DNA of 33,108 bases from Actinomycetota bacterium (GTDB lineage Bacteria; Actinomycetota; Actinomycetes; S36-B12): positions 1 to 33,108 of the forward strand of contig JAPOKX010000006.1 in NCBI GenBank assembly GCA_029977425.1. The letters are read 5' to 3'. How positions within the stretch are numbered: the first letter of the stretch is position 1; every line of letters starts with the position of its first letter. The notes under the pieces were generated by a model. It had not been told where the DNA came from and did no database searches. It saw only the letters and a program-made list of their open reading frames with translations. Both the position numbers and the translations under genes were made by a program. Positions 17,998 through 25,780 of this stretch are shown here, one piece after another.

Positions 17998-18474
17998 TCA
18001 GTCTGCACTCTCATCGCTGATGGGGCGCGCTGGATCACCCTTCGCGAGAGCGCCCGGGCGTCGAGCGCTGCGCAGCGCGAGGGAGGCGCCGCCGCCGAGC
18101 ACGCCCATGGCCACGATCGCGACGACGATCAGCCCGAGCTCGGGGGTGGCCATGCCGCCGGTGAGGCGCAGTCCGACGAGTACGACGATCGCCTCCACGA
18201 TGACGGCCGCCAGCATGACGAGCAGCGCGATCCAGCGCCGCAGCTGCAGGGGTCGTGCGACCGTGAAGAGGCAGATGGCGAAGACGATGAGGGCCGCGAG
18301 CGGTGCGCCGAGCCACAGGCCGACCACGCCTCCGGCCAGCACCGCCATCCCGCCGGTCGTCGCCTCGGCCCACCGCGCGAGGCCGATGCCCAGGCCGATG
18401 CTGCCGACGGGGCCCGCGAGCGCGGTGAGGATGACGGTCGACCATTCGCGCGCGCCCACGGTGCCAGTGTGCAC
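17998..18474 (-). CDS. Four-TM-type membrane protein, paralog B of tandem pair
   Basis: EWSTVILTALAGPVGSIGLGIGLARWAEATTGGMAVLAGGVVGLWLGAPLAALIVFAICLFTV... aligns along its length with the 17601..17993 product. Confidence 0.65.
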   Translation of the reverse strand: MHTGTVGAREWSTVILTALAGPVGSIGLGIGLARWAEATTGGMAVLAGGVVGLWLGAPLAALIVFAICLFTVARPLQLRRWIALLVMLAAVIVEAIVVLVGLRLTGGMATPELGLIVVAIVAMGVLGGGASLALRSARRPGALAKGDPARPISDESAD

Positions 18475-18503
18475 CCGAGGGCCGATGTCTCCCGAATCCC
18501 GCG

Positions 18504-18893
18504 CTACTGCGCGGCGAGAAGGCGCTCGCGCAGCGACTCCGGCATGCGCATCGGCCGCCCCGTCGTCGCATCGACGACGGCGAGTCGCGTGGTCGCCTCC
18601 GCCGCCACCTCGCCCTGCTCATCGAGGATGCGATAGACGATGGAGTAGGACGTGCGGGCGAGGTCGACGACCTGCGCTTCGATGACGACAGGTTCACGCG
18701 AGTATCCGAGCGGCTTCACGTGGCGGATCTCCTGGGAGACGACAACCTGGGCGTAGTCGTCGTTGACGACGGCATCGAGCTCGCTGATGAGTCCCATGCG
18801 AGCTTCCTGCAGGTAGTCGTGATACGCGACGTTGTTGACATGGCCGAGGGGATCGAGATCGCTGAAGCGCCGCTGCACCTCGATGCGCTTCAT
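18504..18893 (-). CDS. Acyl-CoA thioesterase, hotdog fold (4HBT/YbgC-like)
   Basis: QRRFSDLDPLGHVNNVAYHDYLQEARMGLI...QEIRHVKPLGYSREPVVIEAQV. Confidence 0.92.
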   Translation of the reverse strand: MKRIEVQRRFSDLDPLGHVNNVAYHDYLQEARMGLISELDAVVNDDYAQVVVSQEIRHVKPLGYSREPVVIEAQVVDLARTSYSIVYRILDEQGEVAAEATTRLAVVDATTGRPMRMPESLRERLLAAQ

Positions 18894-18906
18894 CGCACGC
18901 CTCCCG

Positions 18907-20364
18907 TCATTGCGACGTGACCGTGATCGTCGGACTCGAGGACTTCGGGCCGGCGACGAAGACCTTCACGCGCTTGACGGAGGCCTTGCCGTTCCAGCTG
19001 AAGACGCCTCGCGCATCGACCGTGGCCTTCACCCGCTGGACGACGAACGGCGCCTTCTTCTTGGTTGCGTCCTTGACATGCACGGTGAGCGGCGTGCCCG
19101 GCTGCAGGCCGACGGTTGCCCCTCCCAGGGACAGCTTGCCCTTCCGCAGCACCCCCTTGATCGTGATGCTCGTCGGGAAGGGTGGGTCAGCGACCCGGAC
19201 GCCCGCCGCGCGGCTGTTGGTGATCCCGAAAGCAACTCGCGTCCCGTCACCACTCCGACCGACATCGGAGGCAAGGTAGGAGACGGGCATGAGTGCGGAC
19301 AGATCCCCCATGACGCCCTGCTCATTCAGGGCAACGTCGAAGGTCCCCGTGCTCTGCCCGTCGATGTCCATCGACAGCCCCGTTGCGACGGACAGGCTCC
19401 GGTGTCCGGCGGCAACGGCCATCGACGTGCTCCCGGGGGTCGTGAAGGCGAGGGGCAGGCGCTGGATGACGTCGCCCGAGACGGGATCGAGGCGCACGAG
19501 GAGAGCGGGATCCGTGTCCGTCAGTCCGTAGGCAGTCGCGTAGAGCGCCGTACCCGACCGGGAGAGGGCGACGGAGGACAGGACAACACCGGGCCCTTGC
19601 CCTCTGAGATCGGCGACAGTGCCGCGGGCGAGGTCCACGGCGAGCAACCGACCTGAGTCCGTGACGGCATAGCCGCGACTGCCATCGTCCAGCACGGCAA
19701 GCACGGTAGGACGGCTATCCGGAGTGGGGATCCGCTTGATCACCTCGTAGCCGGGTGCAGATGTCGCGACGACGATGCCTCCCTCGAAGTCCGCGATGAC
19801 CAGGCGATCCGGGCCCGGAAGGTAGACGACATCGTCCGCCTGCCGCAGGTCCAGGCTCGCGACCGTCACGCCTCCGGAGGCCACGTCGATCACATACAGG
19901 TGCGGATCACCCGGGCAGACCGCCCAGGCGAGGGTGGCGTCAGGATGAATCGCTACGTCCGCTGGCGAGCAACCGAGCGAGACGGTGACGACCGTGCCGG
20001 GTCCCTTGACGAGGGCGATAGCGCGCGCGTCGAAGAGGGACGCTGCGATCGTTCCGTCGTTGGCAACGGCGACGGCGTTGGGCACCTCGCTCACGGGCTC
20101 GTCGATGTAGACGAGGGCTTCGGCAGCGGGCTGTGCCTGCAGGCCGGCATGCGGGCCGACATACGGGTCGACGTGCGGCGCGGACGGTGTGGCATCTGCA
20201 CTCACGTGCGTCGTAGCCACATCCGCACCCACGTGCGTCGTAGCCGCAGTCGCGGCGACCGGGACCGTGAGACCGAGACCGGCGGCGACAAGACCCGCGC
20301 AGGCGAGTCCTCCGGTGACGACGCCCCGCCCCCGAGCGCTCCAGCTCACACGAGCACGCATCAC
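18907..20364 (-). CDS. Secreted beta-propeller (YVTN-like) protein
   Basis: Signal peptide; repeated blocks such as VAVANDGTIAASLFDARAIALVKG, VAIHPDATLAWAVCPGDPHLYVIDVASG, AVLDDGSRGYAVTDSGRLLAVDLARG. Confidence 0.75.
   Translation of the reverse strand: MMRARVSWSARGRGVVTGGLACAGLVAAGLGLTVPVAATAATTHVGADVATTHVSADATPSAPHVDPYVGPHAGLQAQPAAEALVYIDEPVSEVPNAVAVANDGTIAASLFDARAIALVKGPGTVVTVSLGCSPADVAIHPDATLAWAVCPGDPHLYVIDVASGGVTVASLDLRQADDVVYLPGPDRLVIADFEGGIVVATSAPGYEVIKRIPTPDSRPTVLAVLDDGSRGYAVTDSGRLLAVDLARGTVADLRGQGPGVVLSSVALSRSGTALYATAYGLTDTDPALLVRLDPVSGDVIQRLPLAFTTPGSTSMAVAAGHRSLSVATGLSMDIDGQSTGTFDVALNEQGVMGDLSALMPVSYLASDVGRSGDGTRVAFGITNSRAAGVRVADPPFPTSITIKGVLRKGKLSLGGATVGLQPGTPLTVHVKDATKKKAPFVVQRVKATVDARGVFSWNGKASVKRVKVFVAGPKSSSPTITVTSQ
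20193..20246 (-). repeat. 27-bp in-frame tandem repeat x2 (TTHVxADVA), each carrying CACGTG
   Basis: catcYgcacYcacgtgcgtcgtagcc at 20193 and 20220. Confidence 0.9.
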
Positions 20365-21155
20365 ACAAGCACCGGGAAGAGCGGGTGATCCATGGGCGCA
20401 CCCGGGGCCAGCTCATCGGCGAGGCCCTCGAACTGCGGCGACGTGCGCCATGCGCGCGGCGCATGCACCATGTCATCGCCGAGGAAGCGCAAGCTGAACG
20501 CGCGGCGCATGGTCTTGGTGCCCGCCGCTCCATGCAGCGTGAGCATGTGGAACCACACCGCGTCACCGGGCTCCAGCTCCCATCCGAGGATGGGATAGGC
20601 GTCGCGGTCCTCCTCGATCTTCGGGAGTTCGCCCAGCGTGCCCTCGGGGAACCACTTCGCCTGCTCGTCGCGGAACGTGCGCGGCATGAGCCACGGGCCC
20701 AGGTGGGATCCCGCGACGAACTCCAACGTCGACTCCCGCGGCACCGGATCGAGCGGCATCCACATGGAGACGTTGATGCGCCCGTCGACGTTGTAGTAGG
20801 GCTGGTCCTGGTGCCATGGCGTGCGCTGCTGCGTCTTCGGCTCCTTGACGAGCAGGTGGTCGTGGTAGAGCCGCACGTGGTCGGACTGCATGAGCTCGCG
20901 CGCGATGTGGGCGGCTGGCGACGTGCGGATGAATTCCTCGTACTCCGGGATGCGCTGCCAGTTGCAGAAGTCCTCGATGAATCGGCCCGTGTCGCTCTCC
21001 TCGCTGGCTACTGCAGCGAGCGGACCGGGCTCGGCGAGATTGCGGGCCACGCCTGCCCGGAGGAGCTCGACCTGCTCGGGGGTGAAGCACCCACGGACAA
21101 CGACTGCTCCGTCGCGCGCGTAGTCGGCGACAGCCTGGGGATCGACGTACGACAT
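20361..21155 (-). CDS. Phytanoyl-CoA dioxygenase (PhyH) family Fe(II)/2OG oxygenase
   Basis: VRLYHDHLLVKEPKTQQRTPWHQDQPYYNVDG (HxD) and LEPGDAVWFHMLTLHGAAGTKT. Confidence 0.92.
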   Translation of the reverse strand: MSYVDPQAVADYARDGAVVVRGCFTPEQVELLRAGVARNLAEPGPLAAVASEESDTGRFIEDFCNWQRIPEYEEFIRTSPAAHIARELMQSDHVRLYHDHLLVKEPKTQQRTPWHQDQPYYNVDGRINVSMWMPLDPVPRESTLEFVAGSHLGPWLMPRTFRDEQAKWFPEGTLGELPKIEEDRDAYPILGWELEPGDAVWFHMLTLHGAAGTKTMRRAFSLRFLGDDMVHAPRAWRTSPQFEGLADELAPGAPMDHPLFPVLV

Positions 21156-21197
21156 GGGGCGAGGGTATCGCCGGGCGCCCTCGGTGGTGGATGGTCC

Positions 21198-21330
21198 TGG
21201 CAAGGTTGCCGGCGTACGTCGTACCCATGTTGTGGACAGCAGTGGCAAGGTTGCCGGCGTACATCGCATCCGTGTTGTGGACAGCAGTGGCAAGGTTGCC
21301 CGCGTGCGATGACCCCCGAGTGTGGATGTC
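21198..21330. repeat. 45-bp tandem array (about 3 copies), intergenic, core TGGCAAGGTTGCCGGCGT
   Basis: Unit starts at 21198, 21243, 21288; third copy degenerate. Reverse complement carries AGNLATAVHNMGTTY-type codons. Confidence 0.95.
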
Positions 21331-21450
21331 TCTGTACGACGAAACGCCGTACGACACAGCATCGCGTGAAGAAAGCACGTCAGCCCTGTGCCTGTGAACA
21401 ACGCGCATCTGCGCGGATTCGCTGTCAGACCGTCGACGTAGCGTCAGGTC

Positions 21451-23151
21451 ATGAACCCCACATCGACCGCATACACCGAGACCGCCTTCGACGCGATGCA
21501 CGCGGCGCTCGCACCGCCTCCCGCCGTGTCCGGTGACCGAGATCAGCGCCTGCTGTCGCTGGCTGTGGAGGCTGGCATCAACGGTCACTCCCTCTCCCTC
21601 CTCGAGCGCATCGACCTTGCGCGACTGTCTGCGCATGATCGGATCACGTACCTCCGACACGTGACGTCGTGCGCGGCGTGGTTCGAGGCATTCCAGACCA
21701 TCGCGACGGCCGCGGTCGCCGGGCCCACGTGCGGCTGGCCGGAGGATGAAGTGGAGGAGTGCGTGCGCCGAGGCATGGATGAGTCGGGTGCCGACGTGCT
21801 GCCGGACGCGGAGCGCCACGCCGTGGAAGCCCACGCAAGGGATGAGGAATGGCAGGTGCGCGAGCGTGCCATTGCCCTCGAGGTGAGCATGGCCACGCGC
21901 GTGTCCCCTCGCACGGCGGGCCGTCGCATCGACTCCGCGCGCCTCCTCGTCGAGTCGCTCCCGCGGGCACTCAGCGAGGCATGGTCAGGCCATTGGGGCT
22001 ACGGCCACCTGCGCGTAGCCGAGAAGGAGCTGATCGACGTCCCGGCTCCCCTGCGCGAGCAGGTCCTCGACGACGTGATCCCGCATGCGGGCACCGACCA
22101 TCCCCGCCGGCTCACGGACCGGCTGCGCAAGTCGTTGGCCAAGCGCGACGCCGCTGGCATGGCCGGGCGCACACGCGAACGCGCCCAGCAGCGCGAGGTC
22201 GCCATGTGGACGCTCAAGGACGGCCAGGCACGCCTTGCGATCACCGGGCCATACGACGCGGTGACAGAGACGATGCGCCAACTCACCGCACTCGGCCACG
22301 CGCGCCGGGCTGCCGTGCGTGCCACGGATCCGGATACGCCGTACTCCCTCGACGCGGGCCGCTTCGACGCCGTCACCGCCGCAGTGGGAAGGCTGCACGA
22401 GCAGATGACGGGCAACGCCAGTGCGAAGTCCCCGGCTGTCCACAGTGAGGCTGCCGGTGATGCTGGCAACCTTGCCGGCGTCATCCACAGCGAGGTGACT
22501 CGGAACGCTGGCAACCTTGCCGACGTCATCCACAGCGAGGTGACGCGTGACGCTGGCAACCTTGCCGGTGACGCGTGCGACCCCTGGAATCTCTCACCCG
22601 CCGGCACTCCGGGCAGCCGGCCCCGCAAGCAAGCCGCCATCATCGTCGACGCGGCCACGGCGCTGCACCTCGCCGACGAGCCCGGATACGTGCCCGGATA
22701 CGGCTGGGTGCCGGCCGCCATCGCCCGGGAGATCCTCGCTGACGCCGACGCGTGGCGACGCTGGCTCATCGACGACACCACGCGCACCCTTCTCGACGCC
22801 GGTGCGGTGCGCTACCGCCCGAGTGAGGCCCTGCGGGATCTCATCGCGGCCCGCGACGTCACCTGCACGGCAGACACGTGCACGCGACCGGCCAGCGAGG
22901 CGCAGATCGACCACGCCATCGACTTCGACGTGCACAACACGACTCCCGCCAACCTCCATCTGGTCTGCGGACCCGATCACCTGGCCGTGACGGCCGGGCA
23001 CTTCCTCATCGACTCCCACGAAGACGGCCGCGCACTCTGGGTGTCGCACCGTTCCGGCCATGCCTATCCGTCGTACGTCGATCCGCTGCACGAGCGACCC
23101 GCCGCGACGGCCCTGGCGGAGCCCGGCATCACGACCTACTCGGACGGGTAG
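21451..23151 (+). CDS. DUF222 / HNH endonuclease domain protein (13E12-repeat-like family)
   Basis: DUF222-like N-terminal half; C-terminal CTADTCTRPASEAQIDHAIDFDVHNTTPANLHLVCGPDHLAVTAGHF HNH-type motif. Confidence 0.85.
   Translation: MNPTSTAYTETAFDAMHAALAPPPAVSGDRDQRLLSLAVEAGINGHSLSLLERIDLARLSAHDRITYLRHVTSCAAWFEAFQTIATAAVAGPTCGWPEDEVEECVRRGMDESGADVLPDAERHAVEAHARDEEWQVRERAIALEVSMATRVSPRTAGRRIDSARLLVESLPRALSEAWSGHWGYGHLRVAEKELIDVPAPLREQVLDDVIPHAGTDHPRRLTDRLRKSLAKRDAAGMAGRTRERAQQREVAMWTLKDGQARLAITGPYDAVTETMRQLTALGHARRAAVRATDPDTPYSLDAGRFDAVTAAVGRLHEQMTGNASAKSPAVHSEAAGDAGNLAGVIHSEVTRNAGNLADVIHSEVTRDAGNLAGDACDPWNLSPAGTPGSRPRKQAAIIVDAATALHLADEPGYVPGYGWVPAAIAREILADADAWRRWLIDDTTRTLLDAGAVRYRPSEALRDLIAARDVTCTADTCTRPASEAQIDHAIDFDVHNTTPANLHLVCGPDHLAVTAGHFLIDSHEDGRALWVSHRSGHAYPSYVDPLHERPAATALAEPGITTYSDG
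22435..22575 (+). repeat. 45-bp in-frame tandem array in the DUF222/HNH gene (AGNLAxVIHSEVTRx)
   Basis: gctggcaaccttgccg at 22462, 22507, 22552; partial copy before 22462. Confidence 0.95.
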
Positions 23152-23182
23152 CGCCGTCCTACCCGGACGGGTAGCGCCGCCT
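23137..23182. repeat. 23-bp tandem duplication x2 containing the DUF222/HNH stop codon
   Basis: tactcggacgggtagcgccgtcc / tacccggacgggtagcgccgcct; TAG at 23149-23151 and 23172-23174. Confidence 0.93.
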
Positions 23183-23216
23183 CGCGGGGGCCGTGCGGCT
23201 TTGGCACACTGGCGAT

Positions 23217-23540
23217 ATGGGCCTGTTCAACCGTCGCAAGAGGCATGCGGCCTGGGACCGCGGCAGCACGCGCGAGGACATCAAGCACCTTGAGGAGTTC
23301 ACGCGCACACGCACGGGAGTCGAGGCCTACCTCGAGCCTGTGACTATGGCCACGGAGACCACCCTCGTCCTCGTCGCCCACGACGGGGAGTGGACGCGCC
23401 GCCGCGTGGAATCACCTGAGGAGGCCGGTCAGCTCACGACGAAGTGGGGCATCCCGCTCTACGACACCCAGAAGGTCGGCTACCCACCGCGTATGCGCGA
23501 GTGGACCGAGCGCAACAAGCGCGACCGCGGCACGCTCTAG
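23217..23540 (+). CDS. Small conserved-looking hypothetical protein
   Basis: MGLFNRRKRHAAWDRGSTREDIKHLEEFTRTRTGVEAYLEPVTMATETTLVLVAHDGEWTRRRV...; coherent actinobacterial-type coding sequence. Confidence 0.7.
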   Translation: MGLFNRRKRHAAWDRGSTREDIKHLEEFTRTRTGVEAYLEPVTMATETTLVLVAHDGEWTRRRVESPEEAGQLTTKWGIPLYDTQKVGYPPRMREWTERNKRDRGTL

Positions 23541-23562
23541 ACGCTACCGCGGCACGCTCTAG
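23524..23562. repeat. 22-bp period duplication of ACCGCGGCACGCTCTAG including the stop codon
   Basis: Identical 17-mers at 23524-23540 (ends at TAG) and 23546-23562. Confidence 0.95.
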
Positions 23563-23569
23563 CGAGGCG

Positions 23570-24919
23570 TCACTCCGAGAGCAGCCCGCCCAGGCGAGCG
23601 AGCATCAGCGCCTCAGCGAGCACCATCCGCTCGAGCTCCTCCAGGTCCACCGACTCATCCGGCGCGTGAATGAGCGCACCGGGATCCTCCGCGCCCATGA
23701 GCATGATCTCGGCGCCAGGAGCGACATCCGCTAGTGCCGCGAGAAGCGGGATGCTCCCACCCTCCCCCGCCTCCGCCGAGGGCTTGCCGAACGCCTGCTC
23801 CATCGCCCATCGCGCCGCCTCGTACGCCGGCCCATCCGTCGCGATGGCGCACCCGCGTCCCTGCTCTCCCGGCGTCACCGTGACATCGACGCCCCAGGGC
23901 GCGGCGTCGCGCAGGTGGTCACACAGCGCATCCATCGCCATCTGCGTATCCGTGCCGGGAGGCAGCCGCAGCGACACCTTCGCCCGCGCGTACGGGATGA
24001 CGGCGTTGATCGCGCCCTCCACCGGCGGCGCATCCAGTCCGATGACCGAGACCGCGGGGCGCGTGACCAGCCGGTCCGTCAGCGGTCCCGTGCCGAGCAG
24101 CGGTTGATCGGGCCGCATGCCCAGCTCCTCACGGAACTCCGCCTCGTCCGCCTGCGCCCCCTGCCAGGGGTGTCCCGGCACGATCGTCGTGTCGCCGTTC
24201 TCGTCACGCAGGGTGTCAAGGATCCGGATGAGGGCGAGCAACGCATCGGGCGCCGGACCGCCGTACATCCCTGAGTGCGCCGGCCGCGGCAGCGTGCGCA
24301 CCTCAACCGTGGCGTCGACGAGTCCGCGCAAAGCCGTGACGAACGTCGGCTCGCCGATCGCGCGGTTGCCGACGTCGGCGATGACGATGACATCTGCCTG
24401 CGCGATCTCCGGATGCTCGAGCACGTACTCCGGCAGCGGGCCTCCGCACTCCTCCTCACCCTCGATCAGCGCCACCGCCTGCACGGGCACATGCCCCAGC
24501 ACGCGCTGGAGCGCGCGGATGGCACCCAGGTGCATCGCGATCCCGCTCTTGTCATCGGCCGCACCGCGCCCATAGAGGCGCCCCCCGCGCAGAGTCGGCT
24601 CGAAGGGCGGCGTCGTCCACGCATCGAGATCACCAGCCGGCTGTACGTCGTAGTGCGCGTAGAGCAGGACCCGTGTCGATCCCTCGCCCACGCGGCCCAC
24701 GACCGCGGGCTCGCCGCCGTCGATAGGGAGGAGTTCCGTCTGCATGCCGGCCTCGGCGAAGAGCCGCCGCGTCTCCTCTGCGGCCTCGTGCACAGGCTCG
24801 CGCGGGAAGCCCGCGAAGGCGCACGAAGGGATGCGCACAAGGTGCTCGAGGTCGGCCTGGAGCTGGGGCATGAGCTCGCGGACGGCCTCGCGCAGGGACT
24901 CGACGGTGCAGGTGCTCAT
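23570..24919 (-). CDS. M20 family metallopeptidase / dipeptidase
   Basis: VLLYAHYDVQPAGDLDAWTTPPFEPTLRGGRLYGRGAADDKSGIAMHLGA; EGEEECGGPLPEYV; TLPRPAHSGMYGG. Confidence 0.95.
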   Translation of the reverse strand: MSTCTVESLREAVRELMPQLQADLEHLVRIPSCAFAGFPREPVHEAAEETRRLFAEAGMQTELLPIDGGEPAVVGRVGEGSTRVLLYAHYDVQPAGDLDAWTTPPFEPTLRGGRLYGRGAADDKSGIAMHLGAIRALQRVLGHVPVQAVALIEGEEECGGPLPEYVLEHPEIAQADVIVIADVGNRAIGEPTFVTALRGLVDATVEVRTLPRPAHSGMYGGPAPDALLALIRILDTLRDENGDTTIVPGHPWQGAQADEAEFREELGMRPDQPLLGTGPLTDRLVTRPAVSVIGLDAPPVEGAINAVIPYARAKVSLRLPPGTDTQMAMDALCDHLRDAAPWGVDVTVTPGEQGRGCAIATDGPAYEAARWAMEQAFGKPSAEAGEGGSIPLLAALADVAPGAEIMLMGAEDPGALIHAPDESVDLEELERMVLAEALMLARLGGLLSE

Positions 24920-24961
24920 GGGTGCAGGCTAGTGCGGGAGCGCGTGGGTCGCGCCTGTCCT

Positions 24962-25747
24962 TCACGACTTCTTCGTGACGCCCTTCGCAGCCTTCTTCGC
25001 CGCACGGCGCTCACGCGCCTGCTGATCGAGGATCTCCGCCTGCTCCAGCGTCGGCGCCGAGCCGCCGAGTCGCGCGGGAATCCACCACGGAGAGCCGTCG
25101 TAGGGATAGCGCGCCACTGTCTGGTCCAGCAGGTCGCGCATGCGCGTCTGCAGTTCCACCGTCAGCGCCTCTGCATCCTGTCCGCGCGTGGGGTGCATCG
25201 CCTCGCCCACCGTGATGGCCACGACCGTGCCGCGAGAGAAGTCCTTGTGACCGTAGGACAGCATGCGCGCTCCGCCCAGGATGCACATGGGGATGAGGGG
25301 CACGTGGGCGGCGATCGCAATGCGCACCGCTCCGGTCTTGATCTCCTTGATGTCCATCGCACGGCTCATGGTGGCCTCGGGGAAGATCCCGACGAGCTCA
25401 CCCGCCTTGAGATAGGTGACCGCATCGCGGAAGGACTGGCTGCCGTGCTCGCGGTCCACCGGGATGTGCCGCATCCCCCGCATCAGGGGGCCGCCCAGCC
25501 AGTGCGTGAACACCGCGTCCTTGGCCATGTAGCGCACGAGGCGCTTGCCACGGAGGTACGCGGGCATGCCGCCGAGGGCGAAGTCGAGGAAGCTCGTGTG
25601 ATTCATCGCGAGGAGCGCGCCGCCCTCGAGGGGGATGTTCTCCTCACCGACGATGTCGAATCGGATGCCCAGCCCGCCGAAGACGCCCTTGGCCACGCCG
25701 ATGATGGGTCGGTACGTCGGATCGTGTCGGAACGGCGCATCGGGCAC
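24962..25747 (-). CDS. 1-acyl-sn-glycerol-3-phosphate acyltransferase (PlsC-like); probable GTG start
   Basis: LLAMNHTSFLDF (HX4D-type NHTSFLD), GIFPEATMSRA, GAVRIAIAAHVPLIPM; GGAGG upstream of GTG. Confidence 0.9.
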   Translation of the reverse strand: MPDAPFRHDPTYRPIIGVAKGVFGGLGIRFDIVGEENIPLEGGALLAMNHTSFLDFALGGMPAYLRGKRLVRYMAKDAVFTHWLGGPLMRGMRHIPVDREHGSQSFRDAVTYLKAGELVGIFPEATMSRAMDIKEIKTGAVRIAIAAHVPLIPMCILGGARMLSYGHKDFSRGTVVAITVGEAMHPTRGQDAEALTVELQTRMRDLLDQTVARYPYDGSPWWIPARLGGSAPTLEQAEILDQQARERRAAKKAAKGVTKKS

Positions 25748-25780
25748 GACCTCGACGCTACCTCCTGGCAGGCTGTGCCC

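Noticed and set aside
21156-21401. N-terminal extension of the phytanoyl dioxygenase ORF with repeated TPATLPLLSTT
   Set aside because: This is a frame through the 45-bp intergenic repeat; the conserved protein starts at MSYVDPQ (21155).
21198-22575. CRISPR array
   Set aside because: Units are contiguous 45-bp tandem repeats without unique spacers and no cas genes are present.
24275-25780. N-terminal half of the 984-aa plus ORF
   Set aside because: Antisense to the M20 peptidase and PlsC-like genes; the ThrE-like protein most likely starts at the GTG at 25781.
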